In this document: positions 50,903-60,300 of the stretch, piece by piece
How the letters are laid out: the number at the start of each line of letters is the position of its first letter
How positions within the stretch are numbered: position 1 is the first letter of the stretch
NCBI RefSeq assembly: GCF_017377655.1
Contig: NZ_JAFREL010000016.1
Coordinates: 229,766-293,765, forward strand
Direction: 5' to 3'
Length of the DNA stretch: 64,000 nucleotides
From: Candidatus Enterococcus ferrettii
GTDB lineage: Bacteria > Bacillota > Bacilli > Lactobacillales > Enterococcaceae
Program-made: the position numbers and the translations under genes
The notes under the pieces: generated by a model
Told to the model about the DNA's origin: nothing
The model's input: only the letters and a program-made list of their open reading frames with translations
The model's database searches: none

Positions 50903-52471
50903 TTAATTAATTCCGATGGCTCTTCCATCCCATTCGCGATTAAAATCTGCGACTGAAACCCAGGCAACTGCTCCCTTGTCATAGGCCATGTTTTTACCAC
51001 CAGTACCCGCACCGGCATTAGCACTATAATACAACGGATCATGTACCAAGAATTTATTGTCTTTGTAACCAACAACTACCTTGCAATGGTTTCTGTTCGT
51101 GTCGCTTGGTTTTTGATAAGAAGAGTAGCCATAATAAAGTACAGGATTACCACCCATAATTCGGTCTACAATTGCTTGTGTATTCGTGCCCGTAATGTTA
51201 GACACATTGTTATACCAGCGTTTAGCATAATTAGTCAGTGATCCTGGTGTAATGACCCAACCAAATCCAGCTCCAGTATAAACATTCCCCTGCTGTCCAC
51301 CTTTATCACTAGGATACATTGGAAGATTATCTTGTACATATTTCAAATCAACATTTGCTCCTTTATAACGCAGCAGCATCGTCATGGCCGCACCGGCACA
51401 GCCCCATGGTGACATGACGGGGACGTATTGACTCACGTAAGGAACTGACAACACTCGTTCTACTGGAGCAATCGGTTGTGCTCCTCCTAGTGTATGCCAG
51501 GAAATCCCTTCATAACGCCAACCAGCACGAGTCAAAAAGTCTCGTTCATTGGCATCCATTGTATAATGATGAGCGCCTGCGCCTCGTGTATTCGGATTGT
51601 ACACCCGATACATAGGCATCCCAGTCCAAGGTGTATGCCAGGCAATTCCCTCATAACGCCAACCAACTGATTTAAGATGATCTCGTTCAGCACCATTTAA
51701 GGTAAAAAAGTGTTCGCCAGAATTCGGATTATAAATCCGGAACAATTCTCTTCCAGATCCGAGTACCCGCATACTAATACCTTCGTAACGCCATCCTAGT
51801 CTTACTAAGAAATCTTTTTCGTTGCCGTTCATAGTATGCAGATGTTCACCAGAGTTCGGATTGTACACTCGATAAATCGGAATCGTCGCTTCTGCTTTTG
51901 GTGCTGCCGCTTGAGGAGCAGCTTTTACCGCTGGAGCCGCAGCAGGGGTTGTACTGTTTGTCGTTGCTTGAACAGCTGTTTTATCTGTACTGTCTTTGTT
52001 ATCGGCCGGTTTGTTTAAAGTTTCCTTATTAGTTTCTTCAACTGGTGCTTCTGCTTTTTCTTCTGTAGTATCAGGAACTGTTTCTGCAGATTCGTCCGTT
52101 GATGGGTCAACGGTTTGTTCCTGTTTATCTTCAGCTGGAAGAGACTCTTGTTCATTTTTTGGTGCTTCTTCAGTAGAGTCATCTGTAGTAGGCGTCTCTA
52201 CCGTTGGTTGTTCTATCACAGGTATTTCTGGCAGAACTGCTTCCTTGGAATCCTCTGCGACTGTTTCACCAGCACTTTCCTGAGAATCAACAGTCGTTGG
52301 TGCCTCAGTGGGCGGTGTTTCTGCCACTGTCTCTATTGTCGTTGCTTCTGCTGCATGAACTGTTTGTTCCTGAACAGCTAAACCGCTAACCCCTAAAAGT
52401 CCCAGAAATACAATAGGTGCTACTAACCAGGTTTTTCCCTTTTTATACATTTTAAACCGCTTCTTTTCCAT
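50903..52471 (-). CDS. Secreted C39-like peptidase-domain protein with KxYKxGKxW leader and YRVYNPN repeats
   Basis: A 522-residue secreted protein. The N-terminus MEKKRFKMYKKGKTWLVAPI fits the KxYKxGKxW signal-peptide class; cleavage is about VHAAEA. Then a 150-residue Glu/Thr/Pro-rich linker, three 45-residue repeats (IYRVYNPNSGEHLHTMNGNE, LFRIYNPNSGEHFFTLNGAE, MYRVYNPNTRGAGAHHYTMD), and a C-terminal peptidase C39-like domain (about 165 residues): VPYVSQYVPVMSPWGCAGAA with the catalytic Cys, RNHCKVVVGYKDNKFLVHDP with His and Asp. ATG 52471 has AAGGAGG five bases upstream. The role is probably cleavage or modification of extracellular peptides or wall material bound by the repeats. Confidence 0.85.
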   Translation of the reverse strand: MEKKRFKMYKKGKTWLVAPIVFLGLLGVSGLAVQEQTVHAAEATTIETVAETPPTEAPTTVDSQESAGETVAEDSKEAVLPEIPVIEQPTVETPTTDDSTEEAPKNEQESLPAEDKQEQTVDPSTDESAETVPDTTEEKAEAPVEETNKETLNKPADNKDSTDKTAVQATTNSTTPAAAPAVKAAPQAAAPKAEATIPIYRVYNPNSGEHLHTMNGNEKDFLVRLGWRYEGISMRVLGSGRELFRIYNPNSGEHFFTLNGAERDHLKSVGWRYEGIAWHTPWTGMPMYRVYNPNTRGAGAHHYTMDANERDFLTRAGWRYEGISWHTLGGAQPIAPVERVLSVPYVSQYVPVMSPWGCAGAAMTMLLRYKGANVDLKYVQDNLPMYPSDKGGQQGNVYTGAGFGWVITPGSLTNYAKRWYNNVSNITGTNTQAIVDRIMGGNPVLYYGYSSYQKPSDTNRNHCKVVVGYKDNKFLVHDPLYYSANAGAGTGGKNMAYDKGAVAWVSVADFNREWDGRAIGIN

Positions 52472-52627
52472 AATAACCTCCTTGTTTTTTAACAAAATAA
52501 ACACCCTAAAACTATTATACATTATAATGTGAGTTTCTATTAAAAAACAAATGGCAATTAGCGGATTTATTTATAAACAGCCGCTGTTTTTGAAAGGGAA
52601 ACCTAATCGAGAACAATACAAAGACGG

Positions 52628-54664
52628 TTACCTGTGCTTTTCAATATTTCTCGTAAACCCGATATAAGTAACTAGGAAGTAGGCCAAATAAATGATTAAG
52701 AAAACCAGTAATGCCAAGCCATAAAATCTAACGGGCGTTCCCTGAACACCTGTGTAATAAACGAAACGTTCACCAGCAAACATGCCAATAAAAATACTCA
52801 GAATTATCGAAATCAGCAGTGGACACAAGTAATAAATACTTAGCTGCTTTAACACCACTTTTTCCGTTTCTTTTTTGTTTAATCCTAACTGGCGTAAAAT
52901 GTCGTAACGTTTTTTGTGCTTGGTAGAATCACTTAATTGCTGAACTGCCAAAATTGTCAATGCCGCACATAGGAAGACGATCCCTAAATACGCCAACATG
53001 AAACAGATTGATACAATCACAAAACTGGCTTCCTTTTTAATATTGTCTCTAACGATTGTTGTCCCGGACATCGTTAAAATCTGATCACTGCCATTGCCAT
53101 ACCCCATAGCATAAAGATCCCCATATTGATCCGTTTCAATGAAATTCTTATCTAAGGCTTCCAAATCCTTCTGCAAATTCGCTGGTGCCTCATCAGTAAG
53201 ATTGGCAATCATTACCCCGTAATAAGGCGTCATTTGGTCAGCTACTTGATCTGGTACCACCAGGATGTAGTCTGCCCCATTCATTCCGTTCTGAGCAAAA
53301 GGTTCCATATTGGTATCCTGCAGTGATAATTTTTTGTGATTAGCAGTAACAGTAACCGCCTCTTTTACCAACTGCCATTGTTTTTCTAATCGGCGTTTGC
53401 CATGTAAAATGTAATTTCCCGATTTCAGACGAACTTGGCTGTAACCAGCTTGCTTTCTTAGGTGATTGTAGTCACTAAGTCGCATAAAAGTATCTTCGCC
53501 AAAATAGGTGCCATCAGTCCAGCGACCGTCGATTTTTTCCCCCTTTTGCGTTCCATCAACATGCTGATACAGATAGTCGTTCATCGTTGTCGTCCCATCA
53601 CGGTAAATCTGGTATTGATAAAGTTCTTTAATGGAAGCATTTTTTTCAATAGTAGCTCTCTCGTTAGTAAATGCATAATTAGGATCGGAGTTAGCTATAG
53701 AAATGTCAAAGGGCTGCTCCAAGACTACTTGATTCTGTTGATAATCCGCAAACATCATCACGACCATCCACGTTAGTAATGCCCCGGTGAATAAAATCGT
53801 CAAAGTTCCCATGGTAACACGCATCGTTTTAATTTTTGATGACAGCTGCCGCAGGACAAACAGAGTGTTTTGTTTATAAATCAATGGCGATTTTTTCTGA
53901 ATGAAGCGAATAAAGAAAGCCGATAAGCCAAAATACAATAAATAAATGGCGAGGACTAAGCCCAGCGAATAGAACACGCTGCTCTTTAAAGGCATATTCG
54001 AAGTTAAGATCAGGACATTGAAGACACAAATGTATATCAGTGAAAGAAAGACCAAAATACCTTTACGCGTATTTTTCTCGTGAACAATTTTCTCATTTTG
54101 CTGATCCGCATGCAGCAGCTGGCGGATGCTCATCTTTTTGATTTTTCGTCGGACGTTTTTCATTGCCAGTAAATAAGCCAATGCTTGAATGCCAAAGGTC
54201 AGCAAAAGATACCAAGGATTAAAATCTGGAGAAATCTTGTACTCCGCATCCAAAATAGAATAAAAAATGTTTACAAACAACAGCTGAAACAAATACCCAG
54301 GGATAATTCCTAAAATAATCGACAGAAAACCTAGCAGATAGTTTTCTCGCCGAAAAAGTTTGATTATTTCCTTTTTAGTCATTCCCAGCAACAAATACGT
54401 GCCGAATTCCTTACTGCGTTTTTCCAGCATGAAGTTAACAATATAGCGAACCAGCCACATGACAATTCCAATAATGAAAAAGGAAGCCGTACCAATCATG
54501 ACGCCAAAAACTGTCATATCAGCATACAAAGCTCGCATATCTTTGGAGAAAATCATACCGTGAAAGGCAAACATCAGACTGGAAATAATCGTCATAGTAC
54601 CCACGTAAATCATATAATCCTTGGCAGAACGCTTAGTATTACGCCAAATGAGGGTGTTAAACAT
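52628..54664 (-). CDS. BceB-type FtsX-like ABC permease
   Basis: A 678-residue permease with about ten membrane helices and a large extracellular domain (about 200 residues, roughly 300-510) between helices 7 and 8, as in peptide-antibiotic transporters of the BceAB type. The N-terminus MFNTLIWRNTKRSAKDYMIY and the FtsX motif after helix 4 (LLLGMTKKEIIKLFRRENYL) are typical. It works with the ATPase encoded directly upstream (8-bp overlap) and the sensor kinase. ATG 54664 follows GGAGGTGGGG. The usual roles are resistance to or sensing of bacitracin- or lantibiotic-like peptides. Confidence 0.9.
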   Translation of the reverse strand: MFNTLIWRNTKRSAKDYMIYVGTMTIISSLMFAFHGMIFSKDMRALYADMTVFGVMIGTASFFIIGIVMWLVRYIVNFMLEKRSKEFGTYLLLGMTKKEIIKLFRRENYLLGFLSIILGIIPGYLFQLLFVNIFYSILDAEYKISPDFNPWYLLLTFGIQALAYLLAMKNVRRKIKKMSIRQLLHADQQNEKIVHEKNTRKGILVFLSLIYICVFNVLILTSNMPLKSSVFYSLGLVLAIYLLYFGLSAFFIRFIQKKSPLIYKQNTLFVLRQLSSKIKTMRVTMGTLTILFTGALLTWMVVMMFADYQQNQVVLEQPFDISIANSDPNYAFTNERATIEKNASIKELYQYQIYRDGTTTMNDYLYQHVDGTQKGEKIDGRWTDGTYFGEDTFMRLSDYNHLRKQAGYSQVRLKSGNYILHGKRRLEKQWQLVKEAVTVTANHKKLSLQDTNMEPFAQNGMNGADYILVVPDQVADQMTPYYGVMIANLTDEAPANLQKDLEALDKNFIETDQYGDLYAMGYGNGSDQILTMSGTTIVRDNIKKEASFVIVSICFMLAYLGIVFLCAALTILAVQQLSDSTKHKKRYDILRQLGLNKKETEKVVLKQLSIYYLCPLLISIILSIFIGMFAGERFVYYTGVQGTPVRFYGLALLVFLIIYLAYFLVTYIGFTRNIEKHR

Positions 54665-55421
54665 TGCCCCCACCTCCGCCAAACACTGACAGCACATCTA
54701 AAATATCATTCAAAAACTCCCGGCGACTTTTGGTACCACGGATTAATTCATGAAAAATCTGACCATCCTTTAAGAATAAAATTCGTTTGCAATAACTGGC
54801 GGAAAAAGCATCGTGAGTCACCATCAGAATTGTTGAATGAAGATTTTCATTCATAGTTACGAAGGTCTCCAGCAAGGTTTGAGCCGATTTCGAATCCAAG
54901 GCCCCCGTTGGTTCATCTGCCATAATAACTAGCGGCTGGTTTGCAATTGCCCGGGCACAGGCACAACGCTGTTTTTGGCCACCGGAAACTTCATAGGGAA
55001 ATTTATCCCCAATCGTGTCAATCCCCAGCTGCTGCAACAAACGCTTCACCCTTTTTTGAATATCTTTGGCCGGGCGACTTTGTAGACTCATCGCCAGCAT
55101 AATATTTTCTTCAATTGTTAAGGTATCCAGCAGATTAAAATCCTGAAAAACAAAGCCTAGATTTTCCTTACGAAAGGTCGCTACCTGTTCCTCATTTAAG
55201 GTGCTAATGTCGCTGTCGCGAAAATAAATATGGCCTGCTGTCACGGTATCGATAGTGGAAAGGACATTCAATAGCGTACTTTTCCCGGAACCGGAAGCCC
55301 CCATTATGCCAGTAAATTCTCCTTCATTCACGGCGAAGCTCACGTTGTCCAGTGCTTTTGTGACATTGTTTTTAGTCCCATAATATTTTTCGATTTTTTC
55401 AACTTTTATCAGTGTGTTCAT
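54657..55421 (-). CDS. BceA-type ABC transporter ATPase
   Basis: A 254-residue ATPase. Walker A GASGSGKSTLLNVL, signature VSGGQKQRCACARAIANQPL, Walker B VIMADEPTGALDSKSA and the switch MVTHDAFSASYC are intact. The MacB/LolD-type D-loop fits the FtsX-permease partner downstream. It lies about 90 bp downstream of the sensor-kinase gene, and the permease start codon is inside its last codons. Together they form an efflux-type ABC unit, not an importer. Confidence 0.92.
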   Translation of the reverse strand: MNTLIKVEKIEKYYGTKNNVTKALDNVSFAVNEGEFTGIMGASGSGKSTLLNVLSTIDTVTAGHIYFRDSDISTLNEEQVATFRKENLGFVFQDFNLLDTLTIEENIMLAMSLQSRPAKDIQKRVKRLLQQLGIDTIGDKFPYEVSGGQKQRCACARAIANQPLVIMADEPTGALDSKSAQTLLETFVTMNENLHSTILMVTHDAFSASYCKRILFLKDGQIFHELIRGTKSRREFLNDILDVLSVFGGGGGNV

Positions 55422-55509
55422 TTTTCGATCTCCAATCTATATCCTGCGTTGTTAAGTTCAGTTTATAGATTTTCTTAGTTAGTTAATATAGAACTAGCTG
55501 TAGTGAAGA

Positions 55510-56523
55510 TTACAGTTTTGAAAGATAAGTATTTTTAGGGAAGCTTAAGGTAACAATAGTATACGCTCCTTCTTTAGAGTCGATTTCTAAGCCCAGCTCC
55601 AGTTTTTTACAGAGTTTTTGGCACAAATACAAACCGATACCGGTAGTTTTTTCCCGCTTACGGCCGTTTGTTCCAGTGAAGCCCTTGTCAAATACTCTTC
55701 TTAGCTCTGTCTCAGGGATTCCGATGCCATTATCCTTTAAAGAAAGTCGAGTTGCGTGATCCGTTTCTTCTATTATAAAGGCGATTGCACCTGATCCATC
55801 TTTTTTGTATTTCAGTGCATTGGTAACCAGCTGGCCTAAGATAAAGGCTACCCATTTCTCATCGGTTTGAACGAAGACCGAATTTACTAAAGGGTCTACA
55901 GTCATTTGATGTTGAATCAGCAAGTATTTGCTTTTCCCCAAAACTTGCAGTACCACTTGACGTAGATCCGTTTCCTTAATAGCATAATCCTTATAGACCT
56001 CTTCTGAACGAGCATAGAAAAGGGCCTGCTCAACCATTTCGTCCATTTCAGTTAAATAAATTTCTAGTTTGCGGCGCAATTCATTGGTTTGATTGTGAGC
56101 TGTTAAACGCATCCCGGTAATCGGCAGCTTTACCTCATGAATCCATCCTTCAATAAATTCTCGATAATCCTGCTGTTCTTCCTCTATTGCCTGAATTTTT
56201 TCAATTACAGCCTTATTAGACTGACGCAAAATCTGCTGATACAATTGATCCTCCAAGCGCCAGCTTTGACCCATGAACTCTTGAATCAAATACGGTTTTT
56301 CCAAATTATCCAAAGTGTTAATAATATCTTGAAAATACCTTCTCCGCTGATGATAGCTGATAACTAGCCAAACAATTAAAATTGTCAGCCAAAAGCAGGT
56401 GATTAAGCCACAAGTCAGCCCACTGTTGCCGATTGCCAGCAAATACAGCAGCAATAGAAACAGACTGATCCCATTTAACAGCAAAATAAGCAGCTTATCT
56501 CTCAAAAAGTTTGCAATTGTCAT
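55510..56523 (-). CDS. BceS-type intramembrane-sensing histidine kinase
   Basis: A 337-residue kinase. Two closely spaced membrane helices (about 12-30 and 35-57) with almost no extracellular loop; H-box EGWIHEVKLPITGMRLTAHN with phospho-His near residue 129; N-box LGQLVTNALKYKKD; G-boxes LKDNGIGIPETELRRVFDKG and TTGIGLYLCQKL. Kinases of this shape sense through the partner ABC transporter, here the BceAB-like pair downstream. The start ATG overlaps the response-regulator stop by four bases. Confidence 0.9.
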   Translation of the reverse strand: MTIANFLRDKLLILLLNGISLFLLLLYLLAIGNSGLTCGLITCFWLTILIVWLVISYHQRRRYFQDIINTLDNLEKPYLIQEFMGQSWRLEDQLYQQILRQSNKAVIEKIQAIEEEQQDYREFIEGWIHEVKLPITGMRLTAHNQTNELRRKLEIYLTEMDEMVEQALFYARSEEVYKDYAIKETDLRQVVLQVLGKSKYLLIQHQMTVDPLVNSVFVQTDEKWVAFILGQLVTNALKYKKDGSGAIAFIIEETDHATRLSLKDNGIGIPETELRRVFDKGFTGTNGRKREKTTGIGLYLCQKLCKKLELGLEIDSKEGAYTIVTLSFPKNTYLSKL

Positions 56524-57200
56524 TCTTTGCTCCTTAATTTGTACCCGGCACCTCGTTTAGTTTCAATAAAGTTAATCACATCAATCTCGGACAGGCGTCC
56601 ACGAATACGATTGACAGTGACGCTTAAGGCGTTGTCATCGATGAACACTTCGTTATCCCATAAATATTCAATTAAATCTAAGCGCGGGACTACTTCCTCC
56701 TTATGTAAAAACAAATAATGCAGCAGCTTGCATTCATTCTTAGAGAGCTCTACAGTTCTAGACCCTGCTTGTAATTTGTAGGATCGGATGTCCAGCCGTA
56801 CCCCGTTATGCTCCAAAACTGACTCCTCAGGCAATTTTGACCGACCCGTCCGCTTCAAAACAGCCGAAATCCGCGCCAGTAAAACCGACGGATGATAAGG
56901 CTTGGCAATAAAGTCGTCGCCACCCATTAAAATGCTATTGGTTTCAGTCATCGCATTGCTGTCACTGGTCAAGAAAATAATCGGCACCTCCATAGTACGA
57001 CGGATTTCTCCACACAAAGCCTGACCATCCTGTTCCGGCAAATGAATATCTAACAAAATTAGATCTGGCGCTAACTGCTGAACCTGCAGAGCAACAGCTT
57101 CAAATTTTTCAATAGCAACCACTTCGTACAGTGAATTCCGCAGCAAAGCAGCCAGCTCTTCTCGGATTTTAGGTTCGTCCTCAATAATCATGATTTTCAA
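56520..57200 (-). CDS. OmpR-family response regulator (BceR type)
   Basis: A 226-residue regulator: receiver domain with the acidic pocket IIEDEPKIREEL, phospho-acceptor Asp51 in DLILLDIHLPEQDG and Lys in DFIAKPYHPSVLL; C-terminal winged helix (about 130-226) with KNECKLLHYLFLHKEEVVPR and RIRGRLSEIDVINFIETKRG. The first codon is TTG 57200 with GAGGG seven bases upstream; the ATG three codons on (57191) is too far from that site. It drives the operon RR-HK-ABC, likely in answer to peptide antibiotics. Confidence 0.9.
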   Translation of the reverse strand: MKIMIIEDEPKIREELAALLRNSLYEVVAIEKFEAVALQVQQLAPDLILLDIHLPEQDGQALCGEIRRTMEVPIIFLTSDSNAMTETNSILMGGDDFIAKPYHPSVLLARISAVLKRTGRSKLPEESVLEHNGVRLDIRSYKLQAGSRTVELSKNECKLLHYLFLHKEEVVPRLDLIEYLWDNEVFIDDNALSVTVNRIRGRLSEIDVINFIETKRGAGYKLRSKE

Positions 57201-57289
57201 TCGGTATCCCTCATTTCTCGGCAGCCATTATCTTTTATTCTATGATAGCATTGGCTTTTGGAAATGAACATCCTTTTCCAGAATCAGCC

Positions 57290-57326
57290 AAAAAGAACCA
57301 TCCAGCAAAAAGTGCTGGATGGTTCT
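57290..57326 (-). terminator. Terminator of the LPKTG adhesin gene
   Basis: Perfect 14-bp stem AGAACCATCCAGCA/TGCTGGATGGTTCT, five-base loop, five T on the minus strand. Confidence 0.88.
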
Positions 57327-57331
57327 AGGGT

Positions 57332-60300
57332 TTAATGACGTTTTCTTCTTACGTAAACTACTCCAACTACAATTATCAATAGAGCTCCGATAATTAATAG
57401 AATTGGTGCATTTTGACTCCCTGTTTTAGGAAGATAGGTGCGGTTCAAGCGCTGAGTACTTTGGGTACTTTGCGTACTGCCGCCAGATGTTGTTGGAAGC
57501 TTTGTTTCTGTTTCTTCCTTCGTATTTTTCTTCGTTAATGTCAGTGATTCTTTTTCATCTTTGACTTCGAAGGTTACTGGCGTATTGTCTAATACGTATC
57601 CTGCTGGAGCTTGTGTTTCTACCAGCTGATATTTACCCGGTGCTAAGTCCTCCAGCACGAAGGTTCCGGCTTCATTAGTAGTCAGATTCTTTTGCAAAGT
57701 TTTTCCTTTGTCATCCTGCAGCTCAAAATCAGCTTTGGCCAAGCGTTCAGAGGTTTGACTATCTATCTTGTTCAGAACAACCGTGTTAGGCAGAAGCTTA
57801 TTGGTTTTCTTGACTTGGACTTCATCTTTTCCTTTAATCGTAAAGTTTACTGGCGCAGCATCTAGTTTGTAACCATCCGGTGCTTTAGTTTCTATGAACT
57901 GATAATCTCCTTCTGGTAATTCCTTGACTGCTAATCGTCCGTTGTCATCTGTTGTCATTTTATCAACCATGGTTTTTCCCTTAGTTGACTTCAAGGTAAA
58001 TTCTGCTCCCGGTAAAGTTGCTCCCGTCACATCGTCTACTTTTTCTAAAAGAACACTGCCTTCTATTCGCTTATTCGTTTTCACCAGCTCAATTGCTTTC
58101 GCTTCAGTAGTCACTGTAAATTTGACTGGTGTCTGGTCGGCTTCATATCCGGTTGGTGCTTGGGTTTCTACTAGCTGGTAATCTCCTGCTGTAAGATTTT
58201 CGAGCGATAATTTGCCTGATTCATCGGTTACTAAATCTGATTTCAGCGGTTGCCCTTGTCCGTCTTGTAATTCGAAAACGGCTCCGGACAATGCTTCGCC
58301 AGTTTTGGCATCCGTTTTAGTTAATACAGCTGATCCTAGTTTAGCTGGTTCTGCCTTGTTAATCATCTGAACTTCAGCAGCTTTTGCTTGAGCTTTAGTG
58401 ATAGTAAACTCAACCGGCGTTGCATCGAGTTCATATCCTGTTGGTGCTTGGGTTTCCACTAGTTGATAATCTCCCGGCGCCAAATCCTTAATTGTTAATT
58501 TGCCGTTCCCATCGGTAGCCAGATTCGATTGCATCTCGGTCCCGTCACTAGAGTTCAACTGGAAGATTGCACCTTTCAGCATTTGATCCTGTTGTTCATT
58601 CGTCTTGGTTAAAACAACGGAACCTGTAGACAGAGTATTGGTTTTCTTCAAATTAACTACTTGGCCCTGCCGTTCAGTAATAGTAAATTTAACCGGTGTT
58701 GCGTCTAGCTGATACCCTTCTGGTGCCTGAGTTTCTACTAGCTGGTAATCCCCTTTTGTTAAACCAGTGATTACAATGCTTCCATCGATATCCGTCGTAT
58801 ATTCGTTGTCGTCTACTGCTGTTCCATCTGCTTTTTGCAGCTGGAAGACTGCATTTTTAAGTGGTTCACTTGTTAATTTATCGGTTTTGACTAACTCAAC
58901 ACTATTAGGAACCGTTTTAGTATTAGTAACTTTAATAGGTTCCATATTCTCGGTTAGGCTAATCAATTTGCCGGTGGCATACTCGGCATTGATTTCATAA
59001 CCGTTTGGTGCCTTGCTTTCCTTCAGAAGGTAATCTCCTAATGGCAACCCAGTGAAAGTAACTTCCCCATCCACGTTGGTGTCGGCCTTCAAGCCGGTTT
59101 CATTGCCGTCAGCTGTCAAAATTTCAAAGGTAGCGCCTTCCAATACATTGGATTCATCCTCTTTATCTACTTTTATAACGGATAAATCGGCTGTTTTCAC
59201 CACACCAGAGCCGCTGCCGCTAGTAAAGCTTAGACTTACATTGGCACTGGACTGACGATAGTAAATATTCAATCCGCCATAGCTTGCAGAATCCACCTGA
59301 GATTGGTTTTTCACCAAGCCTGGGAATTCGCTAATCGTATTGTAGGTAACTTTGATATTATTTTCAGCTTTGTAATCAGAGAACGTCAGCTTGAAGGAGT
59401 TGCCTTCAAAGGTTAGACGGTAATGATCGGTACTGATTTTTTCACCAGTTGAAGCATCTGTGACGACAAAAGAAGTCGGATCATAGGCTGCATTGGTAGT
59501 TCCTTGCGTTAAGGTATCAGAAATCACCGGATCTTCCACTGACATATTGGAAGAAATATTTCTCGTTTGCAGTGTCCAGTTAGCGACATTCTCCTTAGTT
59601 GGATCCTTAGCCGCTGATTTCTGCAGAGCATAATCATAATTGTTAGCATAGACAGTGTACTGATAATCCACCGGTGTTTGCGAATCATACGTCACTTCGG
59701 CCTTATTATCTAAACGTTGATAAACATACCAGTCTCGTTTCACACGGGTTTTGTATTTTACATACACCCGTTTTTCTCCAAGCTTGGCAAATTCCAAATT
59801 GACTTGATTATTCTCAGTATCAATTTTGGTTGGGTAAGCGTCATCGCCTTCTGGTACTAAGTTGTAATCATAACGCAAATAGTTTTGAATGTTTGTCAGC
59901 ATTGATTCACTGGTCACTTCTTCAAAGCGCAGAGAGCCTGGTACCAGCTCAGTGCCAGCTGGCAAAGCATCTGCCATTTTAGTCATGTTGAACTTGGTTC
60001 CTTTCGAGTTCAACAAAACCAGCCAGTCTTGATACAAATACTGATCATCCATTGTAGAAGCTCGGCCTAGTTTAGCACCGCCAGTGTAATAAGGATCGGT
60101 AAAGACGCCTTTAGCTTCATACTCGATCACACCTGGTGTATCTCCATAATTTAATGTTGCTTTATTTTTAATATCTGTACGCTGATCGGAGGTTTCCAGT
60201 TTCGTCTTAATTGTAATGACTAAGGTATCATCCAGTTGCTGATAATCTCCCAAGAAATCAATTCGAACGCCGCCGTTGAAGCTGTCTGGCGCCCCATTCA

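Noticed and set aside
57500..59200. Possible repeat-type mobile element
   Set aside because: The repeated blocks are CNA-B domains in the adhesin reading frame.
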